Below are positions 45,334 to 55,698 of a stretch of DNA of 64,000 nt, in pieces. The notes below the pieces were generated by a model, which saw only the letters and a list, made by a program, of their open reading frames with translations, ran no database searches and was not told the DNA's origin. Origin of the DNA: Filobasidium wieringae. Lineage: Eukaryota; Basidiomycota; Tremellomycetes; Filobasidiales; Filobasidiaceae. Every line of letters begins with the position of its first letter. Within the stretch, counting starts at the first letter, position 1. Position numbers and translations under genes: made by a program. Location of the stretch: the NCBI GenBank assembly GCA_001600055.1, contig BCIV01000002.1, positions 1,120,287 to 1,184,286 on the forward strand, in the 5' to 3' direction.

Positions 45334-48300
45334 CTATACGAGCGTAGCTGAAATGATGAACCTATACAATCAAAGATCAGCATGAGTGTCAGTTGCCGAT
45401 TTCAGGTGCTGCTTGCTCACCCTTTGTCTTCTACAACATTCCTTGTCTTGGACAATACGGTGTACTGTCAAGCCTGGAGGTCAGTCTCTGTATGACGGAC
45501 TTCATGGTATAGTGTCACTTACCCCTAACACCCATTCAACATCTACGCCGAGTTGTTGGCGAGTACCACTTTCAAGATGCTCATCGATCGTCACGACAGA
45601 TCCTAACGAGCTATCTCGTGGAACCAGATGCTTTGGAAGATGCTCGATAAACTCCTGCAGAGTGTTATGCAGGTGTACCGAAGGTAAAGGATCGCTTCCT
45701 TCGCCTGCGCTTCCAGCCCAAAGCTCGATTCCTTTATCCCGAGCATAATCCTGTAGCTCTTGAGGTAAAGAATGGCAATCCGGTGTGCTCAAGCTGTTGA
45801 CAGCAGGGGGCAGAACCTTTGCAGACCCGTCTACATCGAGGGAGTGTAAGCGCGTAAAGTTTTGAGGAGGAGAGTTGGTAGGGGGAGTCCTGATGAATTC
45901 GTTGAGAAGATCTTTGTCTGCCTTGCCCAAATGTGACGTCTGAGTCTTATTCGGCAACTGCTGGCCGGAGGTAGACATAGAAGACATGGTATCAGGAGTA
46001 GGATCGGGCGTCTCTTGGGCCATAGATGCAACTCCAGCTCCAGATCGCAGCGAATTATACGCAGGGATGGCGGTTTGAGATGTCGGAGGGCACGATTCAG
46101 TTATCAGTTGTAATAATGGCAAGGGTAGCGAAAGAACCCCAAGCTGTTTAGCCTGCGGCACGAGGCCTTCCATAGACTGCCCAATATCAAGTTAGCGGCT
46201 TTTGAGACCAAGATATCCATCGCAGCAACGCAACTCACCTGCCACAATCGTACCAGATCTTTTTGTTCTTCTTCACTAATCTCGCCCGCCTTGCCCTTGC
46301 GTCTTCGCTCCTCCTCTCGCTCAGCATCAGCTGCAAACTTGCTAGCCAACTTGGCACTTCCACAACTGGCCTGTTTAGATGAGGCTTCCCCTGCACCGCT
46401 AGAAGTGGTGTCCTCGCCCACGTATTCGATACCTTTCCATCCAATTAGGAATGTATCAATACGCGAGGCGGCACGACCGTTCCATCGCTTGTCCTTCGCC
46501 TTATAGTGCACCAAATTTCGAACCGCACGAGAGACTTGAGCTTTCTGTTGCTCGATCGAGTGCGTCTTTGGAGTCACTAGGTACATCTTAACGGTGATTT
46601 CTGCGTCATCAAATGTTGCCGATCCGCCTACTGATTCCTGAGTGATAGGTCCCCCAGTCGGCAAGATCCCGTTCACATCATCGATCTTATCGCTTGGATC
46701 GGGAATCATCAAAACGCCGTCGGGGTTCAGCTTGAAACTGGGTGGTTCTCGATCAAGAGCGGAGTGAAGAGAAGCGTGAATAAAGGACGGGATCAATAAG
46801 GCAGGTTTCTCGGGATGCGGATAACGGGGTTTCAATGGCGTTTGGGAGGTAGTGAAAAGAAGTAGGGACGAGGGCGTGTCGAGAGACGCTGCGAGGGAGC
46901 ATCGTCAGCCTGTGGTTGCGACGAGCCTCACGAGATATCTTACATTGACTGTTACTTTCGTGCTGATGTCTAGTAGGAAGTGGAGGAGGTGCAGTTGTTG
47001 GCTGCTTAGGGGCTGGCTGTGTTGATCGTGCAGCGTAAACAGGAGCAGGAGCAGGGTTGCTTTGGGCGGTTTGAGCGTGTCGAGGAGGCAAGGGAGGCTG
47101 GGAAACGCCGGCCTTCTCTGCAGGTGCACTACGGGGTTGAGGAGCAGGCGTGGCTTTTGGGGCAGCCTTTACCTCCGCAGGGGGAGGGACCTCCTCACCC
47201 TCCTTGGGTTGAGCAATAAAAGCCTATAGACAGGTCACAGTCAAGACCTAGTTACGGGCGGAACTCGCTACAGGACTCACTTCTCCCATAACCTTCAACG
47301 CGACCGATCGCAAATATCTCTTCTTCTCTGTCACGTTCGTATCGTTCAAAACACGATCGCAAGTCTCTCGAATGACCGATTCGATCTCCATCTTTGCGCC
47401 CTTCCAGATGGTGCGCATGCCCTATCGGAAAGATATGATCAATTTTGTGCTGAAATATGTCCATATCGAGACAGCGTACCTGCTCAGCAGCCTGCTCCTC
47501 CAAAACCCGAATAGCTTCGGCGGACAGACCGGATTGTTCCGCCTTTTGAAGTTCTTCGAACACTTTCTTCAACTCGAGAGCTGACAATGCAAATTGTTAG
47601 CTTCCTTCTAGCACAACTTAGTCGAGTCACTATTCACCTGCCCTGAGAGTTGATACCCTGTATTTTCATGGCAATTTGTCAACAAGCGAGATCACGCCTG
47701 TCGAGTGATATCTCCAACTTACGTGTCCCCAATCAGATTGAAGTTTTGCCTAGCACTGTGGAACCAGCCAAACGGAGCGAACGTTGAAGAAGCTTGCCAT
47801 TGCCTGGAGTAATATCATCTTGATTAGCAGAGCATTTCGGTTCGAAGTCGAAGATATCCGGGCTTACTGTGATTTCGAGATGTACGTCTGACCAATCGCT
47901 TGAAGCAATTCCCATCCGTAACTCTCCTTCACCAGATCGCTCGCTTCCAGCCGGCAGATCTCCTTGTATGATGACAAGACAACCCGATCGTTCTCATCCT
48001 TGGCACCTTCCGCGAAGATCGAGACCTTGTTGACCAAATGCTCAACTAATTTGTCAATTCGTTCTTTTCGGCTAGCATCCTTCTTCTCTGCGAGATCTTT
48101 CTGTCGCTGAGCTTTCTTTGCGACTTCCTCGGGCGTGAAGATGGGTTTGCCTTTGGCATCGACTGGTCGAGGACCGTTTGATGCCAGTTCGGCAGCTTCC
48201 TCCTGTTCGGCCTCCATAGCGTCCTTCATGTCTTTACCTACGAGAGAGAACTATGAGATAAATCGTCCAGTTCGAGCGCCATGTAAGCAACGTACCGATA

Positions 48301-49040
48301 CTGATCTCTCCAACCAGATCTTTGAATCTGTCTCCACCAAACATGGTTCCAAGAACCACGTCTGCATCTTGGAAACCACCAGCTGGTTCGACTCCACCTC
48401 CTGCTCGCTGACCGTTGACATTGTAAATATGCCTCAAGTTTGGATCAGATAAGACCTAAATGAATTATAGTAATATAAGCTTCTCGATCGTGCAGGAAGA
48501 CCCATAGGGCACAAACCTGATAGGCAATACTGAGGTCTTTGAACTAGTTGATGACGTTAGGTTAGCCTGATGACCTTTTGTAAAGCAATATACCGATATG
48601 ATTTCACCTTCTCGTCTGCATCAGGATCACCGCGATTCTAAACATAAAACGGATTAGCACAGAGTTGGAAATCGTTGGATCGAGAAAGTAAAACTCACCT
48701 TATCCGGATGCAGCTTAATGGCCATCTTCCTATAGGCCTTCTTGACCTCATCCTGAGTAGCTTTAGGTGTTACCCCCAAAATTTCGTAATACGCAGTCTC
48801 TTTCGGATTCTCGTCCGTTCCAGGTCTACCTGACGATCCTCCTGCTCGTCCGGTACCTCCAGCTCCATACTTAGAGCCACCGGAATTCTCGGGCTTCCAC
48901 GGGAAAGTGTTCTTGCACTTGACGCATCGAATGTGTAATTGTTTCTCGTACGAATGAGGTCGCTCGAAATCGAGTTCAGCCGAACAACTTGGGCAGGTAG
49001 CAGGTTCTCCCCGTAACCTGGAATCGACGACGGTGGGCAT
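45334..49040 (-). CDS. CAJ1-type J-domain protein fused to glutamate-cysteine ligase regulatory subunit (GCLM), about 980 aa
   Basis: Exons on the minus strand: 49040-48699, 48637-48608, 48543-48517, 48455-48296, 48237-47868, 47803-47723, 47657-47638 (20 nt), 47580-47480, 47421-47281, 47223-46944, 46888-46239, 46176-45523, then a C-terminal part ending at 45334. Residues 1-45 hold a CPSC..CVKC zinc ribbon; about 82-150 are the J domain with HPD; the DnaJ-X region follows to about 425 ([20 protein letters not shown]). A Pro/Ala linker leads into GCLM features: [68 protein letters not shown]. The joining intron (46889-46943) has GTAAGA, CTGAC and CAG, and I see no ATG that would start GCLM alone. 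The last junction has a one-base phase problem. Confidence 0.72.
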
Positions 49041-49299
49041 CTTGACTAACAAGACAGTACCTCTCGTTGAATGGAGTCGTCAAGGAGAGTGAATGAGCCG
49101 ATCGAGTACTATAAGAACCACGAATATGCTCACGACCGACGAGCGATGATGCCATTTAGTCAGCATGCAGTGTTGAAATCGCGTAAAGAGATGAGATATG
49201 ATATTCCCCCGTAAAGGTACTGCGATTCCGACGGGCGACGATAATCGGTGTATACATGTCATCGTTCCGCCTTCAAAGCTGCTCTACAATTTGCAATGA

Positions 49300-50610
49300 T
49301 CAAGTACAACCGGCTTCCATAGCTTTTATCCCCTCTTGCATCTTTCCGGCTTCATAGATCGATATCCGTCCCTTTTGTTCGACCCCGAATGATTCGTCCG
49401 TTCTTGCTTGAGATGTCTTGAAGTTAAATGTATGAGTATGCAATGCGGACTATAGACGGGTTGGTATTAGAACAGTTCGAGGCATGCATCGACTGATGAC
49501 TCAGTCGAACTAACCTTTTCTAAAAACTCTTCCTCAGGATGGTAATGGAATAACCCCGCTGTAACGGCCGGAGCATCCTTCTTCCCCTTTTTCGTCTTCT
49601 TTGAGGGAGGAGCTCTACAATGTCATATGCATCAGACTCTCCGGTTGCTGCCAAGGCTATTGACACCCAACGATGAGAGCTTGACTTACGCTTCTATCCC
49701 CTGCATGGCCGAATCTAAGTCATCATCCCCTACGTCCATCTTGTATACTCTCGATATCAACAAATAGTGAGTGAAATTCAAGCCTTCCGTGCCCTATTCG
49801 TTATATGGTAGATGTCTTGGATTAGTATCGTCATGGCAAGACCCCGAAAAGCCGTTGATTGCATTCACCTCCTTCTGAGCCTTCTCAACCTCGTCAATAG
49901 TCATTTTCCACATGGGAGGCATGATCTGGACCGGAAGATTGATCAGTCTCTCAGAAACTACCAAGGCTATCCGGTTCTTGGAGTTAGGTGAGGAGGTAGA
50001 GCTGAGTAGGTCTTTGAATGGGGAAGAGGTAGTGAATCGGGAGATGAGATATTCCATCAGAGGTTTGAGTGCGGGTTTGCTCTATGGCGTCGAACCGAAA
50101 GATTAGTCTTCGCATCAACATCATGCAAAAGAATCTTATTAAGGGGGCCACTCACATCGACGTTGGTCAAATCCACTAAACTTATATAAGCATAAGGATC
50201 CGTCTCCGTTCCATCCACCTTGACGGTAGATCCAATTCCCATATCCGAAGCATCTTTCAAAATGTGGGCTGCCAATGCGTGAACATCGAAGAGCTCAGAG
50301 TCGGAAGTGAATAGTTGTCGGAGTAGTCGCTTCAGGGCAATACTGTTCGCATGAAGGCGATGATATTGCTTGATGAGCTTGGTTGCGATGCGATAAGACG
50401 ACGAAGACCTACTCGTCTACTTCAGGGTTGGGGTTGTAAAAGTCGAAATCAACGTTGATCATGCTCTGAGGCGATCATTCAGCACGATTATTCAATACTC
50501 ATCCTGGTCCGATTCGTCTTACAACATCGCTCCCCTCATCATCGCTATCATCCTCCCTGTCTTTCCTCTTGATACTTGCAGCAGGTACAGCGGTCACTCC
50601 GTTAGGCATG
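49300..50610 (-). CDS. BCP1: BCP1/BCCIP-family protein, 297 aa
   Basis: Seven exons on the minus strand: 50610-50524, 50465-50413, 50342-50156, 50081-49869, 49793-49690, 49614-49515 and 49449-49300, all in phase. The N-terminus has the acidic KRKDREDDSDDEGSD run, then the family core MINVDFDFYNPNPEVDD, ALKRLLRQLF, MGIGSTVKVDG, DPYAYISLVDL, MEYLISRF, ALVVSERLINLPVQIMPPMW, FTHYLLISRVYKM and KKGKKDAPAVTAGLFHYHPEEE. BCP1 acts in nuclear export and as a chaperone of ribosomal protein L23 (uL14), which fits the ribosome-biogenesis theme of the window. Length matches yeast Bcp1 (about 283 aa). Confidence 0.92.
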
Positions 50611-51924
50611 TTTTTGTATTGGTCGGATTGTTATCAGGAAGGTTACGGATCGAGCTCCGCCCGTCAGAGGTCTAAGAGAAGCAAGAATGACGAAGATGGG
50701 CAGGAACGAGGTTGGTCGGTATGCGGATGCAGATCAGGAAATTCTGGGGGGATGGGTCACGTGCTTTCAAGGATCAACGATGCATACCGTTTTTCAAGCA
50801 GCATCGAATAGGGCGCAGTTTTAGGTCAAACGTATCGAGAGCGGACGAAATCATGATGCGTGAGATGCGTGATGCAGTGATGTGTGTATACATGCAAATG
50901 TTTGCATATGTACGTGTAGCGGAGCATATACGAAAATGCGGATAGATAGACGGATACACAAATATTTAATCAGAAGCAAAAGAGAAACACCTGAATCAAG
51001 CCAAAGTAGAGCAAGATCAGTTTTCGTTCTCCATAAATGAGCAGATCACATCTTCGTATTGGAGATTCGAGTCAGAGGTCGTTTTTGCTCAGGGAAGCGT
51101 ATAAAGATAACCCTGGCGTACGGCTAAGTTGTGTCTTCAGACTTTGTCGAGACTGGTGCACAGCATAAAACATCATTCGAAGAGAGAAAGAGGGGTTGGG
51201 GGTAATATAGAGAGAAGCAAGCTCTTTACTCACGATTTAAATGGCGGGGGATGTTGTGGAACAGCGATACATCATGATGTTGAGGACCAATGACTCGGGA
51301 TTAGCAAGACGACCACATGAACTGAGTTTGAGCAACGAGCTTATAGCAGAACGGTCACGGCCTTTGACAAGCGCGAGACTGGTGACTGGTGAAGCGCATC
51401 AGGGCGGGCCTGTAAATGAGTGACGTGTATTTATACTGATCTAGGAGATCTAGATTCGGATCGTCATGTTATAGGGCAGTACTTATACTGTCAAAGGGGA
51501 CGTGGCTCAGCCCGCATTCATCTGCCCTGTCCATCGTATCGGGGCAACGGGTTGGTATTATTGACGCCATCGCCTGGCCCGCCACTACGGCTACTCCAGC
51601 CCGCTCTCTGATAGATGTCAATAATATAATGCTCGCATCTCCCTAACGGGCGATACACAAATGGGCGAAATACTCGTTGAAATTCGATCGGCAGTGTTGA
51701 TGGTCGTCATTGGAATCTAGATCGATCTTATTATGAGGAAACACAAATTCTGTGGAGTCTCTTTCTCTCATCAATTACATATCTATGTACACGAATCTCT
51801 TTATCCCGAACTCTCTCTCTTCCTCCTTTCTATTCTATCCTGTTTGAAACCCGATATCGAATTATTGTCCGTTTAAACGCAGTGCAATTCTCCATCGGAA
51901 TGGGTGTCTATCGCGATATCTCTG
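50611..51924. other. intergenic, no supported gene
   Basis: A 1.3-kb gap between the start of BCP1 and the 3' end of the HRXXH gene. It should contain the BCP1 promoter on its left. ORFs are short and without coding character. The region around 50860-50960 is AT-rich with repeated CATATG/GCATATG-like words. Nothing else can be supported. Confidence 0.5.
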
Positions 51925-53219
51925 TCAGATCGTCTTGTTACCAACATGTTCAGCGATAGACTTACGACAAGACGCGCCAGCAGAGCTAGTAGGAGTTCCA
52001 GAAGTGGCGGCAGCAGCAGCAACGGATGAACTGGTAGAAGAAGCAGCTGGCATGGCTACGGCTCCTTCGTAGGCACCGATACATTGGTCACCACCTTGAG
52101 CCACCTCGACGGCGTACACATCTGAAGCGAAAACAAATCAGTTATTTATTCGCGCCGGACGCTGGGGACGAAGCTTACGGTTGGCAAAGTACTGCAAAGT
52201 GTGAGTGTTGTAAGGCGCAAAGGTAGCGTTCGTCTTGGCCAGGTTCAGGCAATCGGCATGGTCATCGGCGCTGAATGACGAAGAATTAGCAAGCGAAAAT
52301 GCTTCGAATCGGAGATGGATCCACGTACTAGTGTTCGATCTTTCCCAAACCGACGGAAGGGACGTGGAACAATCGGTGCCTGTACGGCCCAAGGTGATCA
52401 GCTTTGATTTCCCTTGGGAGCTGAAGAGCAGGCGGTGATGACGTACATCAAGTCGGTGGAGAAGTAGTACGAAGGGGAACTTTGAGCGACGGTGTAACCG
52501 AAAGCACAGAACTGTTCGTTGTACTTCCTGTCGGTGTACGAAGCGTCGCAGATGACCTACCATGGCAAGAACTTCAGTCCAACAAGAGAAGACATCTAGC
52601 AAAGGGAAAAACATACGGTTTCAGAGGTAGCGTTCTCTCCCCTCCAATGACCCCTCCATCCGGGTTGAACGCAGTCTGTGTCAATCGTGTGTGAGCATCG
52701 TATATGCGAGTCCATTGTGCAAGAAAGCAATACTCACTGCCGTCGACATCATCACATCGCAGAAGGACCCCCTCTTTGTTAGATCTCATTAGGTTCTCGT
52801 AAGCACCTAGAACGGCGACGGAGTCCCCAGTACCAAAGTAAAGCTGATAGGTAGCATCATTGGGACCGTTCTGGTAAACGTCTAATGAAAAAGGTGAATA
52901 GATTTATAGCTTGCTTGTCAGCAAATATGCGGAGACAGAACTGACATCGTTGGGCGAAGGCGGCAAGCTCAAAGGTGTCGCTGTATTCCATGCCAGATAA
53001 CCGTCAGTCGTGATGGTCGAAACGCAGACATCAGGCGACTTACGCCAAAGCTTTCTTCAACTGACGAGTTTGGGTAACGTTACAGCTGGAGTGGATGGTG
53101 ACCTCCTCAGCATAAGCGGTCAGAGCACGCCTATCGAACTTTTGAAGAGTAGGAATGACGGGGGTTGCAAGGACCGCTGGAACAAGCGCGGCAAGGGCAA
53201 GAATTGTAGAAGCAATCAT
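51925..53219 (-). CDS. secreted HRXXH-family protein (Pra1/Zps1-type zinc-binding), 287 aa
   Basis: Eight exons on the minus strand: 53219-53044, 52980-52946, 52881-52738, 52675-52617, 52556-52447, 52379-52329, 52270-52179 and 52121-51925. The start MIASTILALAALVPAVLA is a signal peptide. The mature part has paired cysteines and DATYQLYFGTGDSVAVLGAY, then HRLFH at residues 176-180 with further His191 and His196 (IEHYADDH), the metal-binding site of the HRXXH putative peptidase family. Candida Pra1 and yeast Zps1 belong here; Pra1 is a secreted zincophore. The C-terminus is Ala/Ser-rich, without the His-rich tail of Pra1. The divergent neighbour is a ZIP zinc transporter, which supports a zinc role. 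Confidence 0.8.
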
Positions 53220-53987
53220 TATGGTGGGGTTGTTGTTAGCTATGGACGATTATTGACAGGTGGTTGTAATACTCAGACTGACGAAGGAGGCATTGTTGCG
53301 AAGGTCGAATATATACTCGGTGTATGACCTGGCTCTGATCGGCGACTACGGTAGCTGTCAGAATCTACGGTCAACCCTGACTGTTCGCCAAGCCATACAC
53401 GCTTGACATTCACTCGCAATTACTGCTCCCAAAATATTTGCACCAAGAACATCCGACTTGTTCGGATGGTCGATCCAGTATGGCAAGAATTGAACCATGA
53501 CCGAACACATGAACCCGCGCGATTTTTGCATTGCCAAGCTGAAAAACTGCCGCGGATCAACCTGAAACGCGGCGTTCCCTTGGCACATGACCGCTCTCGG
53601 GGGATTCTTTCGGAGTAACAAGTCCTCATTCGAGGTTGTGCAACAGTTCATCTCGGTTCTCGTTCGTTCAGGTTTGAAATGTCTACCGAGCATGTCACTC
53701 GAAATATTCTTGAACTAGGGGTAATCACGGATCGAGGCGTGATCATGGTGGCTGATCCAACTGAAGTGTTTCTTGGCATTAGTTCCCGAGCGTTAAGGAT
53801 CTTTCTCCATGGGAAGGAAGTGTCGCATGTACAGTAAGTCGCTTGAGCTCTGCCTACTTGGCATTAGGGTCATGAATGTAGAGGAGCAGTCACGTTGTAG
53901 GAAATAAAGCATTGCAGCCCATGTCAGCTTTCGCTTGAACCCATTGCAGTTGTTGTGTAATACTTCCCAATTCAAGTTTAATCGAGA
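53220..53987. promoter_or_regulatory. shared divergent promoter, HRXXH protein / ZIP transporter
   Basis: A 768-bp region between two start codons pointing apart. It contains a perfect inverted repeat CATCCGA-CTTGT-TCGGATG at 53450-53468 and the word CATGACCG at two places (near 53498 and 53587). These are candidate regulator sites; I did not find an exact ACCTTNAAGGT (yeast Zap1) element. A CAATTCAAGTTTAATCGAGA leader precedes the ZIP start. Confidence 0.5.
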
Positions 53988-55698
53988 ATGAAGTTGCTCC
54001 TCCTCCCTTCATCTGTCCTCCTCTCAGTTGCCATTTCTGTTCAAGCTCAAGGATGGGGTTCAGGAATTACTGAAGCAGGATCATGGGGATCGACGATCGA
54101 ACCTGGTTGGGGAGCTACACCTACTGCCGCTATTGGCGCGCAGCCTACTTCGACTGATCTCACAAATATCACGGCTCCTTCTGGTCAACAGTGTACCTGG
54201 CGTGAGTTGATCACCGAGTCATCTGGTTGCATTGATAGAGAATGCTGAAAGACTTATATATATCATAGACGAGACTCACTATGATTGCGAGTCTCTGGAA
54301 ACCGCTACAGAGGAAGAAGATTCCGGTGACTGTATCATTCATGGTACGTCCTTTCTTCTTTTCACGCTTCACTTGAACTCACACACGTACTGATGCTTTC
54401 CTTACCTTTCATAGTTGGTCATCATCACGGAAACTGTTCTCCCGAACAACTCGCTAGCTGTGATACGACCTCGGTTTCAAACTATAACAAACCCCTCCAC
54501 ATCGGGTCCATCTTTATCGTCTTTGTCACATCTGCTCTTGGGGTGATTATCCCTCTTGTAAGTGGCAGGAGAAGAGGAACCAAGGCGGATGATGCGGTAG
54601 GTAAAGGAAAAGGCATCATGGGTGAAGTCTTTTTCATTGCGAAACACTTCGGGACGGGGATCATCTTGAGTACTGCTTTCATTGTAAGTCCTACTTTACT
54701 CTGAAGATCGTGTTTTTTACTGATAGAGCGGATGACACGGTAGCATCTGTTATATCACGGTTTCATCATGTTCAACAATTCATGCATCGGGACACTATCC
54801 TACGAGGCCACGGCCCCCGCTATCGCCCTCGCCGCAGCATTCCTTACCTTTCTTCTCGACTTCTTCGGAGCGCGACACCTTGGTCGCAAACCCCCAACGA
54901 GCCCTGATGAAGGTACCATCTCCCCATCTTCCTCCAACCTAGCTACAAGGGAGTCCAAGATCCCCCACACGAATCCCAACGCTCCGGATTTCTTGGAACT
55001 AGGTCACTCGCATCATCTTTGCAGTAACGAGGAACAGAAATGGCAAGTCGCGGTGCTGGAGGCGGGAATCATCTTCCATTCCATCATGATAGGGGTGACA
55101 TTAGGGGCATCGGGTGGGAATGGATGGACAACGCTGTTGATCGTTATCGTTTTCCATCAATTCTTTGAGGGTCTTGCGTGAGTTCACCTGTCTTTAGACC
55201 AAGTGACGGTGAATTTGATGAAAGTGTGAATAGATTGGGAGCGAGGATCGCTTTGTTGAGTTTCTCAAGTTGGTGGAAACCCTGGGCGATGGGAATGGCA
55301 TTCATCGTGAGCCTATCCTGGTCTCTCGCAGATCATGGTTCAAAGATCTGATTTTATACTTCGACTTTAGTTGATCACCCCTATCGGGATCGCAATCGGA
55401 GTAGGTGTGCATGATGGGTTCGCGCAAAACGGAAAGGCCGCTCTCCTCTCCGTCGGGATCCTTAATAGTATTTCCGCTGGAATTCTGGTACGTAGCCTGA
55501 GCTACTTTGACTTTCACTTGAATCAGTGCTTACTACTTCGTTTCTTCTTGTGAACAGTTATACGCGGCATTCGAACTCCTCTCGACTGATTTTACGAGCG
55601 GTGGACTGAAACGAGCTCCTATCGGGAGAGTCTTGGTAGCACTTGCAGCTCTGGTCTCGGGAATGATCTGCATGAGCGTGCTAGGGAAATGGGCCTAG
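53988..55698 (+). CDS. ZIP-family zinc (iron) transporter, 440 aa
   Basis: Seven exons: 53988-54201, 54269-54343, 54415-54683, 54744-55177, 55234-55306, 55371-55487 and 55558-55698, in phase. A signal peptide (MKLLLLPSSVLLSVAISVQAQ) leads to an extracytosolic N-terminal domain with Trp/Gly repeats and VGHHHGNC, which may bind metal. The membrane core has ZIP motifs: HFGTGIILSTAFIHLL (TM2), FHSIMIGVTLGASG (TM4 His-Ser) and VFHQFFEGLALGARI (TM5 His..Glu). The TM3-TM4 loop carries HSHHLCSNEEQKW. The fungal Zrt1/Zrt2 type takes up zinc at the plasma membrane. The long N-terminal domain and the divergent HRXXH partner are consistent with zinc capture and uptake. Confidence 0.92.

Noticed and set aside
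46753..46943. Independent C-terminus for the J-protein by reading through intron 46889-46943
   Set aside because: The intron has strong donor, branch and acceptor sequences, so I preferred the spliced fusion. Read-through remains possible as an isoform and is mentioned in the findings.
51425..51660. Short ORFs near 51.4-51.6 kb as a small gene
   Set aside because: Composition is not protein-like, no intron or domain evidence, and the frame is interrupted quickly.
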